NCBI GenBank assembly: GCA_900323505.1 | Contig: OOIN01000017.1 | Span: forward strand, 558,001-622,000 | Length of the DNA: 64,000 nucleotides | Source: Ustilago trichophora | Taxonomy: Eukaryota; Basidiomycota; Ustilaginomycetes; Ustilaginales; Ustilaginaceae | Reading direction: 5' to 3' | Part shown: positions 1-10,011 of the stretch, one piece after another | Layout: each line of letters opens with the position of its first letter | Numbering within the stretch: the first letter of the stretch is position 1 | The notes under the pieces: generated by a model | What the model saw: the letters and a program-made list of their open reading frames with translations, nothing else | What the model was told of the DNA's origin: nothing | Database searches by the model: none | Program-made: the position numbers and the translations under genes

Positions 1-326
1 TCTGGTGGCACCTTGAAATGAAACCTGGACAATGCGACGCTTGTGGCACATTGCATGCTTGTGCGGTAATAACCAATTGTTGGCCTTTGTGCAGTATTGA
101 TCGGTACCCACCACAGATGATGCAAAACATCAAAATATTTATAGGGGTGTTATTGCAAGCGGCGGAAACTTCATGACTATGCAGGGTGATGAATTTACAA
201 AGCGTGGCTTTGCTACTCAGGATAGCCAGGCAAGGTCTGCACAAGGTGAGTCGAACAGAGGGGTACTTAACAAGAATGTTTTCCCTCACAGCCTCTTGAT
301 GTAAGAACTAACTCCCCGCATCCAAC
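1..326. other. Gene-free upstream region of first secreted gene
   Basis: No coding region is supported here. An AT-rich stretch with a TATTTATA-like element lies near 137-144, about 185 bp before the ATG at 327. That is rather far for a TATA box, so the transcription start may lie near 170-200. Any gene that begins to the left of the window is not visible. Confidence 0.4.
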
Positions 327-1721
327 ATGGTGCAACTTCTGGCTAGGCTCGGCATGACCGGCGCCTGGTACATCGTAACCCTCTTTGCTTTTTCTACTTC
401 GCTTCCATTAGGGAATCACTACGAGCCACCAGAAGGCTGGCACCAGAATCACGATGCAGTCGGTTTCTCGCCTTCACCCGAGATTGCTTCATTTCATCAT
501 CCATATGATGATTTTTTCGGCCACGTCAATTCTCCTCCGAACCAGTGGCCTTACGAGAGTTTTCCTGAACTGCAACCCTTGCCAGGCTCTTTGAATGTTG
601 GTCCATTTCATCAATCCATGTCCCATACAACTTTGCAAGGAGGCTTTGATTCAGATCAGCATGTCACTCGATTCGAACACGGAGAAAATGGAGCGCAGGG
701 CATGTGGCACCAAAACTGGCCTCAACACTCACCCGAGGTGCAGCCTAATGACGTTCTTCACGATGCATCTTGGATTCGCCATCCTGCCGAGGTTGAGGAA
801 AGTGGCAAAAACACTGTAGACAAAGCTTCCCACTCACTTTATCCTGTTTCGACATCGGAGCGACCGGTCAAGGTTCATCGCACAGTGCAACGAATTGCTT
901 CGGCATTGCGACAAGGTACTTTGAAGAGACCAGCTGAGAGCACTCTTGAGGGTCTTAGGCTCGGAGTGCCGATATCAAGACCGGAAAGTCCTACAACACT
1001 AGCTTCAAGTGGCTCCTCTTCCCTCCATACTGGCTCGCCGCGGCTTGTTCCCAGCAACTCCGAACTGCAAGCTGAGCCGACTGCTTCGTTCTCTGGGGCA
1101 GGTTCTCATGATACAACCATCTCTGAAACCGTGCATGGCAATCGGAATAAACCAGGTACTGCGGGGGAACGGAAGGTCTTCAGGGGTCTTTTCGGGCGCA
1201 CCCTACCGATGGCTTTGAATCGCATCCCGGAAACTGATCCTCCATTCGAGAAAAGCAAGGAATTGGACACACGAACGTCATTCAAGAGCGAACCCTTGCA
1301 TCTAGAAGAGATACGAGAGAAGATCAACTCGAAAGTGTTTGCGGGTCAGTTGCAGTGGGTTCCCCGACATTCATTCACCCAATCGCAATTTAGAAGACAT
1401 AGAGAGGTAGCGCTTCGACAAAGTCGCTTGCTATCAAATGTGGAAATACCTATTTTCCGCATTCCGGAGGATGGTGGAACTATCCAAAACGTTCGTATGA
1501 CTGTTCACGGTGGCTCAAATCTCTTGGGTAAACAATATGATGGTTCGATACTAGCTGGTAGGACCTGGTACTCGTTTTGGGGCATCCCGGAGGGTCGACA
1601 TCCCTACGGCCCAAAAATTAGTGAGGTTTTGGCCGTCCTTCGTCTCACTCAAGATAGCCTCGGCAAGCTCGATTATCGCCACTTTTATGCACGTGTGCAT
1701 GAGCTTGCATATACAAGTTGA
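327..1721 (+). CDS. Secreted candidate effector, subfamily A (family member 1)
   Basis: A 464-residue protein with a hydrophobic N-terminus (about residues 10-25, ending FAFSTS) that reads as a signal peptide. The mature part opens with LPLGN. Residues about 30-300 are low complexity, rich in Pro, Ser, His and Gln. The C-terminal domain (about 325-450) has the run FAGQLQWVP, then a basic helix, a TVHGG strand and FWGIPEGR. The same blocks occur in the gene at 5691 and, more distantly, in those at 7530, 10012 and 13301. No enzyme domain is recognised. Smut fungi keep rapidly evolving secreted-protein families in clusters that act in host colonisation, and a role at the plant interface is inferred from that. 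The gene is a single exon. A PIF/Harbinger element begins within a few hundred bp downstream. Confidence 0.8.
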   Translation: MVQLLARLGMTGAWYIVTLFAFSTSLPLGNHYEPPEGWHQNHDAVGFSPSPEIASFHHPYDDFFGHVNSPPNQWPYESFPELQPLPGSLNVGPFHQSMSHTTLQGGFDSDQHVTRFEHGENGAQGMWHQNWPQHSPEVQPNDVLHDASWIRHPAEVEESGKNTVDKASHSLYPVSTSERPVKVHRTVQRIASALRQGTLKRPAESTLEGLRLGVPISRPESPTTLASSGSSSLHTGSPRLVPSNSELQAEPTASFSGAGSHDTTISETVHGNRNKPGTAGERKVFRGLFGRTLPMALNRIPETDPPFEKSKELDTRTSFKSEPLHLEEIREKINSKVFAGQLQWVPRHSFTQSQFRRHREVALRQSRLLSNVEIPIFRIPEDGGTIQNVRMTVHGGSNLLGKQYDGSILAGRTWYSFWGIPEGRHPYGPKISEVLAVLRLTQDSLGKLDYRHFYARVHELAYTS

Positions 1722-1942
1722 GTCGAGCTCAATTCGGCCTTCGTCTCACCACAAAAACATAGGAGACTTGTGTCAGTCTCTCTCAACCCTGTCGTCGAGC
1801 TCACTTCCGTGCGTTTGTATGTAATTTCTCTCAATGTAACACCTTTTTGATGATCTCGATTACAAAGCATGAGTGGAATGTGCAAGTACAATCTAAGTGT
1901 GGTGAGAATTGAGCAAGTTATGTATTGTTCCGTCGCAATTGA

Positions 1943-3238
1943 GTGTACAATGGTAGTACTACCATCATATCAGCCCTTCCCCGCCCTAACCCACAATTTG
2001 GTACAACCTTATTCGCTGTTTATCCGCTGTTTGTTCCGAGCTCCGGTGGGAAACGGAGCTTGCTCGACGCGATCATGCAAGTCAAAAACATCTCGAATTC
2101 CGGCGAAAAGCACGCAGAAGAGATAGCGCTTTTCTTCGCCGCTACTCAACGGAGGCTAAGCACAAACCTGCATCCCGTCTCATTTTCGTCGATACTTGCT
2201 CAGTTAGACGAGAGACACTTTCATGCCGACACAGGCCTTACAAAACAGCAATTCGAATTGATACATCATGCATTGAAGCTTCCGGACCCGGTGCGAACGC
2301 ATGTGCAAGACTGTGTTGATTCGAAGACCGCCCTTTTCATGCTGTGTGCCTGGCTACGGAATCGAACGCTGCGTTCGCTCGAAGGCCAATATGGATGGTC
2401 ACACAGTCGTATAAGCCGTGTAGTGCGTTACATGAGCAACTGGATATACAAACGGTGGGGACATCTTCTCGACGTCCAGAGCTCACGACATCAACTGGCA
2501 TCGCCGCGGCGGCTTGCATATTACGCCGCCGCCGTCGAGCGGAAGTTTGGATTGCCACGGATCTGGGGTGCAATCGATGGTACCGTTCGGCCTATTGCAA
2601 GGCCGATGGTTCAGGAAGAGCTTGTATATAATGGTCACAAACGATTACATGCTCTCAAATATCAATTCATTGCACTCCCAGATGGTATGGTGTTCTGTTC
2701 CGTTCCGTTTGTTGGTCGCCGTCATGATGCATGGATAGTCGCCGAGACGAAGCTTGTGCAATGGGCTGAACGACATGCCAAGAACGAGGACGGCGAGCAA
2801 CTGTATTTGTTCGGCGATCAAGCATATGGTGTTTCACAGGCCATTCTCACCAAATTCCGGGGGAACATCATATCTTCGTATCAAGCAGACTTCAATTACA
2901 TCATGAGCAAGTATAGAGTACAAGTGGAATGGGCAATTGGAATGATACCGGCGCAATGGCCGCGTTTCAGCGTCAAGAGACAGCAGAAGACCGGCGCAAG
3001 TCCGGTTGGACAGGATTGGATGGTAGCGGTGTTGCTGTTCAATGCCAAGACTTGCATCGTTGGCAATCAGATAAGCAAGCACATGGGTTGCAATCCGCCG
3101 GAGTTGCACGAGTACTTCACCAGTACTCGTATCAGGAGAACTTGGGTTTCCCCAGATCCGGAGCTCAACAGAAGCGGGGTAAACTCACAGGCTGCAGCAG
3201 ATAACGAAGAAGAGACTTTAGTGGAGCATGTACTATGA
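1943..3238 (+). CDS. PIF/Harbinger (HARBI1-like) DDE transposase
   Basis: A 431-residue open frame with the layout of a PIF/Harbinger nuclease of the DDE_4 type. Residues about 45-200 form an N-terminal region with a helix-turn-helix-like segment (GWSHSRISRVVRYM). The catalytic acidic residues are visible: Asp in WGAIDGTVRP, Asp in LFGDQAYG and Glu in VEWAIGM. The frame has no stop or shift, so the enzyme could be active. Start choice is uncertain: the Met at 1943 is the longest option, and the Met at 2075 (MQVKN) would still keep the domain. Its stop lies 29 bp from the stop of the convergent Myb-like gene, and the two-gene pairing is the hallmark of this superfamily. Terminal inverted repeats and the 3-bp target duplication were not located. 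Confidence 0.9.
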   Translation: MYNGSTTIISALPRPNPQFGTTLFAVYPLFVPSSGGKRSLLDAIMQVKNISNSGEKHAEEIALFFAATQRRLSTNLHPVSFSSILAQLDERHFHADTGLTKQQFELIHHALKLPDPVRTHVQDCVDSKTALFMLCAWLRNRTLRSLEGQYGWSHSRISRVVRYMSNWIYKRWGHLLDVQSSRHQLASPRRLAYYAAAVERKFGLPRIWGAIDGTVRPIARPMVQEELVYNGHKRLHALKYQFIALPDGMVFCSVPFVGRRHDAWIVAETKLVQWAERHAKNEDGEQLYLFGDQAYGVSQAILTKFRGNIISSYQADFNYIMSKYRVQVEWAIGMIPAQWPRFSVKRQQKTGASPVGQDWMVAVLLFNAKTCIVGNQISKHMGCNPPELHEYFTSTRIRRTWVSPDPELNRSGVNSQAAADNEEETLVEHVL

Positions 3239-3267
3239 TTGCAATGTATATACATGAAGTGCAAATG

Positions 3268-4476
3268 CTATTGAAACCCGCCAAAAGGGCCTGTGCGAGA
3301 CTGAGAGCGAGACCGAGTACTTCGACGTCGAGAAGGAGTACTTACATCCGATAAGATAGAAGCACTACGATAGCGCTCGGCATGTGGCATGCTTTCTTGA
3401 CTGATGGTGGACAGAGTTGGGCGTACTGACGCCTGTGCACGTGGCGGCGGAGGCGGTGCTGTATTGTTTGCTCCTCCGTGGATACCCTGCACGAGGCCCA
3501 AGATTGTTGTCATCATCTGTTGTTGAGAATTGACGATCGTTTGAAGCAGTGCCGCCTGTTCCTTTGCTGCGTCGGCGGCCCGGCGATTGGCGTCAACTTG
3601 CTCCTGAAGATAGCCGAGCTGCTTGAGTTGTATTTCCTTCTCAAACTGTCTGAATTCAATGGTATCTTCAGCAAAGGCCGCAAAAGCATCTGCAGCAGTG
3701 CTGCGAGGTCGTTTTCTTGAACGAGCATCACTACCATCGCCGATATCGGACTCCGAGGCTTGTGAGAAGGACTGTGAAGTTTGGCGCTCGCGAATTGAGG
3801 CCATTGATCGTGTTGCTGGGTCTTGTCGTGATTCGCCTGCTATGTGAGCCAGCTCCTCCCTGTCCTGCTCGCTTTCTGTAGGCCCAGCATGCTGGCGGCG
3901 GCCGCGCAAGTTGAAAGTTTCCGATTCTATATACTCATCGAGCATATCACAGACCTCTGATGACCATTCTGCAGATCCAGTAGCCCTTGTATTGGCATTG
4001 TTGCGTTGCTTGTGTGCTTCTACCATCCGATTGAACTTGAGCTTGATACCACGCTCGCGCCGCTCCGGAAGACCCTCTTGAGAACACATGTGATTGAACT
4101 CCTGAACAATAGCTGTCCAGGACCGGCCTCTGTCTGCGTTTGTGCGCATGAGATTGGGATTGTTCGCCAGCACAGACTTGAGAAGAATATCAACGGAGCG
4201 GGGATCCCATTGAGGTTGTGTATTGCCCGGGCGATCAGACAGTTGCGAAGGAGCAGGAGATAAAAGGGTTTCTTGTATTGCAGCTTGAGGAGCTTGTGAA
4301 CTATGTACATGCATGGTCTGAGAACGAGCCGGGGTCGCAGGCCATGGTACAGAGTCATAATCGTGTGGAAAGGTCATGCTATTGACCGCGCCGCTTTCTG
4401 AGAGCGACATAAGGGACTGTCGGACTGGCGAGGGGAGCCTGTTGAGCTCAAACGGTGTATGCAAACGACTGTCCAT
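3268..4476 (-). CDS. Myb/SANT-like protein of PIF/Harbinger element
   Basis: A 402-residue protein. Residues about 88-160 contain a trihelical Myb/SANT-like region (WDPRSVDILLKSVL ... SWTAIVQEFNHM ... LKFNRMVEAHK). This resembles the DNA-binding accessory protein that PIF/Harbinger elements encode beside the transposase. The known family role is to bind the element ends and help bring the transposase into the nucleus; this is taken from the family and not shown here. The rest is Ser/Gln/Arg-rich and probably disordered, with a helical stretch near residues 265-320 (EKEIQLKQLGYLQEQV) that could mediate self-association. The frame is intact and convergent with the transposase. A domesticated regulator is possible but less likely given the adjacent transposase. 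Confidence 0.82.
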   Translation of the reverse strand: MDSRLHTPFELNRLPSPVRQSLMSLSESGAVNSMTFPHDYDSVPWPATPARSQTMHVHSSQAPQAAIQETLLSPAPSQLSDRPGNTQPQWDPRSVDILLKSVLANNPNLMRTNADRGRSWTAIVQEFNHMCSQEGLPERRERGIKLKFNRMVEAHKQRNNANTRATGSAEWSSEVCDMLDEYIESETFNLRGRRQHAGPTESEQDREELAHIAGESRQDPATRSMASIRERQTSQSFSQASESDIGDGSDARSRKRPRSTAADAFAAFAEDTIEFRQFEKEIQLKQLGYLQEQVDANRRAADAAKEQAALLQTIVNSQQQMMTTILGLVQGIHGGANNTAPPPPPRAQASVRPTLSTISQESMPHAERYRSASILSDVSTPSRRRSTRSRSQSRTGPFGGFQ

Positions 4477-5690
4477 TGTCGTACAAGCCTATGCCGGGGA
4501 TATGAGAGGTGTAGAAGCCAAAATGAAGTCAGAAAGTGTGGGGTAAGGTTAACCCGAGCAAACAATACATTTCATTCCGGCGACGGACGGAGCATGCCTG
4601 ATCGTGACGAGCACTACTAACACCAGAGAAATCTCACATAATCACTCATATTGGTATACCGGATCACAAATCGGGCCAAAACGCGCTTATTCAGCATTAT
4701 CTGCACGTCACGTGAATTTCGTACAAATTTTTTTCAACTTGCGTACTTGAGTCGAACAAAGCTCAGTCGTCGTCTCATCCTCCAAACCACCACCATCTCG
4801 TCCGTCTCACGCAACCTTGCCGACAGCTTGCGTGAGACGCATACTCTGCGACCAAAACCACTCTATTGTCCATGATTATGGTGCTGGCTATCTCAAAGAT
4901 GAGAAAACTATGGAGACAGTACACGACTATCTGAAAAATGAGAAGGCTCTAGCTCAGGTAGTGGATCACGTACGCGGTTAATTTGCAAGCCGTCCGCCGG
5001 CGGAGCTCCGCTTCCGCTCAAAACAAATTCGTTTCTGCGGGATCGAGCTCTGCGAGTGATGGCCCAGTATTTCGTTCAGTGTTATCTTGCCAGCTGATCT
5101 GCCTCAACTTCAAACCGTGGTCTTGACGCTGCCTCAAGCATCTTCGTCGTCTTTCTCTATTCTTCCCTGCGTTATCACCTTCTCTGTTACTCATTATACT
5201 TTCAATCACACTCATTCAAGTGAACTTTCATACAGTGAATCATTCCTAATGTTTATCGATGTTCAAGCGTGTGTGTATAAGTCAGGTTGCCCCCTCTGCT
5301 TCTCCCGAAATAGAGTCAATACGTCTGTTGGTCATATGCTTCACAGCAAACCTCTGTGGCCGAGAAAGCTAATGTGTCGCCAAAGCAATCACAAGGAAGG
5401 ACAGGAGCATTAGAAGCGAAATTATGAGTCGAAATGATGCCAAGAACATGACCTGGCCGAGACGAAGGTCGTCAGCTTTCACGTTTCACCTAAGAGCTTT
5501 CGTCAGTTCATAAGTGGCTCTTACTAGCAAAAATCAGTCGGACTCGGGATGAGTGACGTGGCACTAGCGATGACGGTGTGAATGGGCGGACATCTAGAAT
5601 CTTCGTTGAAAATAAAAAAAGGTAGACGCACAGCGATCTCTAAATCAGTTGCCTCGTTCCGCACACTTCGCTGCAAAAACATTTCACGCC
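4477..5690. other. Gene-free interval with 12-bp perfect inverted repeat
   Basis: No convincing gene is present; the open frames are short and lack codon bias. CGTCTCACGCAA at 4803-4814 is followed after 13 bp by its perfect reverse complement at 4828-4839, which could form a hairpin or mark a transposon subterminal region. The remainder should include the far end of the PIF/Harbinger element and the promoter of the secreted gene at 5691. Confidence 0.45.
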
Positions 5691-7025
5691 ATGCAGAAAG
5701 TCTGCTTCAATTATCTCGTGATTTGCCTTCTCTTCTTCCTCCTCAACACTTATGTCTGTTCACAGCCTGCTGGCAATCAGGATGACAAACGTATCAAGGT
5801 GTCTTCAGAAGGGGGATGGGGATGGACATCGTCTTCAACCCCAAGCAACTCTTTGCAAACCGAAATTGCACCGCAGATAGGTGCTCCAGCGAACAAGCGT
5901 CCTTTCATACCCTCTTACTATCAGCAGCAGGAATTCGATCCAAGACCAATGAGAACGGTCTCACAGCGTCGCCCTCCTCAGCTTCAGCCTCAAATTTGGT
6001 CTAACCGGCACGTTGATGAACTATCACAGACCGTAAAGACGTCAAAAGAGGATCCAAGAGCCCCTTCTGCTCCATCCTTCAATCTAGGACATGATCGGTT
6101 TCACTCCCCATTGACGCCTTTGCCAACATCATTAACTCGAAACAGTCCATCGGACCAGGTCATCATTGACTCACTTATACAGATACTCTCAACAGCAGAT
6201 CCGACATTTCCCCACGCTCATGTGTCTGGCAGTAAATTTCAGTCGGATCCAGCCCATCTCCTTCCGCTGGAATCTAATACGGCAGCCGAAACTGGCTCAA
6301 CTTCAAAGCCCCAACCAAAGCCCCAACGTGGATTCACGGGTGAACATATGCTTGATAGTGCCGGCGATTCAAGGGCTGAGGGATCCGTGGCAAGGATGCG
6401 TCACACAAAAGGTGCTGTAGCAGGTTCCTATGTCCGAGTGTGGAATGATGACACGAAGCTGAGAGAGTACCATGGCAAGCTGCAACTAGTCGAGCCCGAA
6501 CTTTTAGAGAAGCTGCCACGAACGATGCCACCCATCGAGAGGGAAGCTGGATATCGAATCCATTTTCCGCTGCGAGAATCAGATGAAGAGCGCCGGCTCA
6601 TCAATGCTCAGATCTTCGACGGCAAGCTGGAATGGGTGGACACAACGTCTTTGCCAAGAAGGGCACTTGATAACATGAAGCGGTTTGCTTTGACTCGAAA
6701 CCGGGTACTTCCGCTGAAAACACCCTTTGAATTCGAGGCCGATGGTGGGGGTGGCGTGGTCAGAAGCGTCCGTATGACTGCCCATGGTGGCCTGAGCAAC
6801 CGCATACGTTCGCTACATGGCACAAATCTTGAAGCAAAGACTCTGTTCAACTTCTGGGGTGTACCAGAGGGTCGCAAACTTGACGGTAGACGCATTGTCT
6901 ATCACTTTGGAACAGGCTTTATTGAACCAGAGAATCTCGATGCGGTGAACAAGCATCTGCAGCAACTCCAGGCTGACTTTGATCATTTTCCTGGCAAGCA
7001 TGTACTCGGCAGTATCCCAAAGTAG
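5691..7025 (+). CDS. Secreted candidate effector, subfamily A (family member 2)
   Basis: Translation is placed at the Met at 5691, not the upstream Met at 5649, because it leaves a clean signal peptide (MQKVCFNYLVICLLFFLLN, cleavage near CSQ) in a 444-residue protein. The mature N-terminus starts QPAGN, matching the Pro-x-Gly motif of the other four members. Residues about 30-290 are Pro/Ser/Gln-rich and poorly conserved. The C-terminal domain (about 295-435) contains IFDGKLEWVD, a basic helix ending RNRVLPL, VRMTAHGG and FNFWGVPEGR, and is closest to the product of the gene at 327. No enzyme motif is seen. It is a single-exon gene with its own upstream region. Secretion is well supported; effector function is inferred from family and clustering. 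Confidence 0.82.
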   Translation: MQKVCFNYLVICLLFFLLNTYVCSQPAGNQDDKRIKVSSEGGWGWTSSSTPSNSLQTEIAPQIGAPANKRPFIPSYYQQQEFDPRPMRTVSQRRPPQLQPQIWSNRHVDELSQTVKTSKEDPRAPSAPSFNLGHDRFHSPLTPLPTSLTRNSPSDQVIIDSLIQILSTADPTFPHAHVSGSKFQSDPAHLLPLESNTAAETGSTSKPQPKPQRGFTGEHMLDSAGDSRAEGSVARMRHTKGAVAGSYVRVWNDDTKLREYHGKLQLVEPELLEKLPRTMPPIEREAGYRIHFPLRESDEERRLINAQIFDGKLEWVDTTSLPRRALDNMKRFALTRNRVLPLKTPFEFEADGGGGVVRSVRMTAHGGLSNRIRSLHGTNLEAKTLFNFWGVPEGRKLDGRRIVYHFGTGFIEPENLDAVNKHLQQLQADFDHFPGKHVLGSIPK

Positions 7026-7529
7026 CGTTTCAAGCCTTGGTCACCCAGCCATCCCTTTTGCCATCGATTTCACAGTGATTGCACCAATCAGTATGAACTG
7101 TGGCGCGGTCCAGTAACACACTGTGTCTACGCAAATTCATGTCTGCCCCCTATCTCTGGAGCAAAACGACCCACGCCTCGAGGCTGCTCGGAGGCTCCGA
7201 TACCGTGTGAATAGGCCCAGTTGATTGCAATTTGGCGTCAGGGGTTGACCACCCGTACATACTGATCGGAGCGGGTCTGATTTTAAGGGAGAGGAGTCGG
7301 TGAAGCTTCGGTGTGCGCAAAAACCTTACTCTTCCTGGAAAGCCACATAAAGGTCGGCCGTTGCTTCGCGTTGAGCTTTGAGGCAAACAGAGCTTTCTCA
7401 AAGGCGACGACGGATACTTTGAGTATTTATAGAAGTGGTCGTGTCGGCGAGGACACGAGGCATATCCTCCTGCAAGACTGACTCTTGAACAATTCTCCTC
7501 TTTTTGCAATCACACTCATCAATCTAAGC
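7026..7529. other. Intergenic promoter region
   Basis: No gene is supported. The region carries the 3' end of the preceding secreted gene and the promoter of the next one, including the TATA-like element listed separately. Confidence 0.5.
7424..7431 (+). promoter_or_regulatory. Probable TATA box of third secreted gene
   Basis: TATTTATA lies about 100 bp before the chosen ATG at 7530. Similar AT-rich elements stand 65-85 bp before the next two family genes, which supports a core-promoter reading. Confidence 0.45.
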
Positions 7530-9350
7530 ATGTCTGCAAACATTTTTGCCGGAATTCAGCTGATGCCGCTGCTGGTCCTCTTTTTCATTGAACGCGTATT
7601 ACCAACGCCTTTGGGTGGCTTTAGTGATTGGTCGATTGGGCAACTTCCTACCGGCAACCATGACCATGCGAGTGGTCTGTATCCAGGAGTAAGCTGGAAC
7701 GGCGGCGAGGCTCACCTCGATCTCAGCGACAACTCCAGACCTTCAACGAGTTGGATGGTTAATCCTTCACCTGTCGTCAGTCGTGACGCGTTTGAGCTGC
7801 CGCACGAAGATTGGTTCGCCACAGAACAGCCTTACAGGATGCATCAGCTTGCAGGAACCTCATCTGGCCAGTCGAACAGAGACGCGTCTGCTCAGAGAGG
7901 GGCCTCCCAGGTCCCAGAGCCACTACCGATTCAAGCAGTCCGTCAAAGGAGCGGAGGAGTAGACCAGCATGCACCTCTGACGAGTCTTGATCAGCAATAT
8001 CCTTTCCTGAGTAAGCAGACCGCTTGGCAAGGCTTTCGGGAAGCCTCAATTCGAGCCCAAGAAGCGGAACCAGATCGAGCTTTTCAGCACTTTGCAAGCT
8101 CGCAGAGCCGTCATCAAGACCCCGTGATCGAATCAAATCAAGTTCAGCTTCTCTCTGATCATCTGTTGCACGGATCGAAGTCTCATCATCACGAACCAGA
8201 ACTGCCTCTCGGCCATGACTTCAGTCACACAGGTATGCAAAACTCGAGGCTGCCCAGTGCTTGGAATACTTTCGAGACCTCATCTATGTCCCGTCCCGAC
8301 GGCGAATTCCTAGAGCTGCCAAATGGTGGGCAGGCTCACTTCCAGGAAGCGCAGCAATGGCTTCGATCAGAGCTCGATCCGCCCCTTGTGAATCAGTACA
8401 AGCCCGTATATGGATGGAATGGTGACCAAGACCCCAGAGAGCTTTATCAATTAGAGCTCGCATCCCACGAGCCAACTAGTTGGCAGTCGACAAGTCAGAC
8501 ACCGGTGAATTTCTTTCTCCACGGCCTTGCGACGAAGGGGAAAAACACGCAGGGCACCTCTGACCCAGCATCGGAGCTTGACAACTTGAGAAGAATCATG
8601 ACAGTCTTTGATCGTAGTCATAAAACGAGAGAGAAATGGGAGAGGGCTCTGAGAAGTGCAATGGATTTGGAAACTCTACAATTTTCTCCAGCTGATGCAA
8701 CCAAAGCAAGTAAAGACCAAGTCTTCATCGGTCAAGCTCACGACGCCGTAGAAGGATATCATCCTCCATTAAGCTCCGAATCAAGGTGGACATCTCCTTA
8801 TGAACGGGCTTCTTCGCACTTCTTGCAGAATTTGCAACCTCCTCTCCGAACAGAAAAGTTTTCAGATATACAGCGAGGCAGACCGAGAGATCGAATCTAT
8901 GTGTACCTGAACAGCGGTCAAAAGCTCGACTTTCTCAACGACGAATACTTTCTTGGCAAATTGCAGTTCCTACCCATCAGGAAGGAAATCCTTAGTTGGA
9001 GAGAGCTCGATTTACTCTATGCAAGACACGTACAACAGTTTATACTACCACCACGGGGACGGAGTCGCTTGCCCCTCGTACTCGTTCGCCATGACGGACC
9101 TAAGACTGGGCTCGTATCCTACATTCAAAGGCTCACAGGCGTTAGCAAAACCACACATACCGTATCGCTGTGGTCTCCCATCCTTTATGATGGAAGCAGG
9201 TACACTATTGTGCTATATGGGGTCGGGCAGCTGAAAGAGGGAGACATCTTCTCGATCCAGAAGCACCTCAAAAGGCTCAGCTTAGAGACCCCACACTCTA
9301 CGTACCACTCTTCTTACAATTTGGCCGAGATAGCCCGTCTCCGCATTTGA
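7530..9350 (+). CDS. Secreted candidate effector, subfamily B (family member 3)
   Basis: The start at 7530 is chosen over 7485 because it gives a compact signal peptide (hydrophobic core near MPLLVLFFI). The protein is 606 residues, the longest of the family. The mature part opens PTPLGG. A long variable region, rich in His, Gln, Ser and Trp, runs to about residue 360. A first conserved block near 365-385 contains KWERALRSAM. The C-terminal domain (about 455-590) has YVYLNS, YFLGKLQFLP, ILPP-like, VSLWSPIL and VLYGVGQL, shared closely with the genes at 10012 and 13301. The Y/F-x-G-K-L-x-F/W-L/V-P segment also matches subfamily A. No catalytic signature is visible. It is a single exon, spaced about 0.5 kb from the previous member. 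Confidence 0.83.
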   Translation: MSANIFAGIQLMPLLVLFFIERVLPTPLGGFSDWSIGQLPTGNHDHASGLYPGVSWNGGEAHLDLSDNSRPSTSWMVNPSPVVSRDAFELPHEDWFATEQPYRMHQLAGTSSGQSNRDASAQRGASQVPEPLPIQAVRQRSGGVDQHAPLTSLDQQYPFLSKQTAWQGFREASIRAQEAEPDRAFQHFASSQSRHQDPVIESNQVQLLSDHLLHGSKSHHHEPELPLGHDFSHTGMQNSRLPSAWNTFETSSMSRPDGEFLELPNGGQAHFQEAQQWLRSELDPPLVNQYKPVYGWNGDQDPRELYQLELASHEPTSWQSTSQTPVNFFLHGLATKGKNTQGTSDPASELDNLRRIMTVFDRSHKTREKWERALRSAMDLETLQFSPADATKASKDQVFIGQAHDAVEGYHPPLSSESRWTSPYERASSHFLQNLQPPLRTEKFSDIQRGRPRDRIYVYLNSGQKLDFLNDEYFLGKLQFLPIRKEILSWRELDLLYARHVQQFILPPRGRSRLPLVLVRHDGPKTGLVSYIQRLTGVSKTTHTVSLWSPILYDGSRYTIVLYGVGQLKEGDIFSIQKHLKRLSLETPHSTYHSSYNLAEIARLRI

Positions 9351-10011
9351 ACTAAGCCAATCCTTGCTCGTGCATGACCACATGAGTCTAGAAGGATTGC
9401 AAGTCGTGTGGGGGGCGAGGGCATCTGCGCAAGCAGAGCTCGCCATGTCAACTCACCGGCCTTCATTATGTTCTTGTTTTCGTGTCACCTTTCTTCTATG
9501 ATACCATCATCTTCCGCAATCGTCGCTAGGCCATTTATAGCGGCCTTAACACTTCCCACCCTGTCTCCCTCCCTTTGTCTTTGTCGCTCGCCCTTTGCGC
9601 CCGACCAGCCCCCTTACAGCAGACTGGGAGCGTCATCCAGCTCAAGGCCCCACATGTCTAGCCGCAATATCATCATATCTACGCAATCATGGCGTGCAAT
9701 GCTAAGTCGGGACTATTGAAATGATGCCCCATTTCATCACAGTATGTGCACTTGAGCACGTTCATCGCACCGTGCGTTGCATCGGTCGTGGGACCACCAG
9801 GGCTGTGAAATTGTCTATTACAGTTCATCTGCATGCTCACAAACCCACTGAGCCATGGCATCGAGTCGATACAAGCTGACCTGAAGCGTTGCAAGGGCCG
9901 TGTACCTGAAACATTACTTCGTCCTTTTACTAGTCTCGAAAAGGCATATATAGTATTTGCCCTTACGGCTCCGGCTTGTTTTATTCATCCCAAAGAATTT
10001 CTTTGCCAAAG
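9351..10011. other. Intergenic promoter region
   Basis: About 660 bp with no supported gene. The short open frames on both strands have no recognisable product. A TATATA element close to the next gene is listed separately. Confidence 0.45.
9947..9952 (+). promoter_or_regulatory. Probable TATA box of fourth secreted gene
   Basis: TATATA lies about 60 bp before the ATG at 10012. Confidence 0.45.

Larger units (their letters stand above)
1943..4476. mobile_element. PIF/Harbinger DNA transposon, coding core
   Basis: The span covers the two convergent intact genes of a PIF/Harbinger element. The true ends lie outside it and could not be fixed. I looked for inverted repeats between 1722-1942 and 4477-4860 and found only short matches, such as GTCTCAC-containing words on both sides. 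It sits between the first and second members of a secreted-protein cluster. Confidence 0.75.

Noticed and set aside
1722..1942. Terminal inverted repeat of the PIF/Harbinger element
   Set aside because: Only 5-7-bp matches could be found against the 4477-4860 side, too short to define an end.
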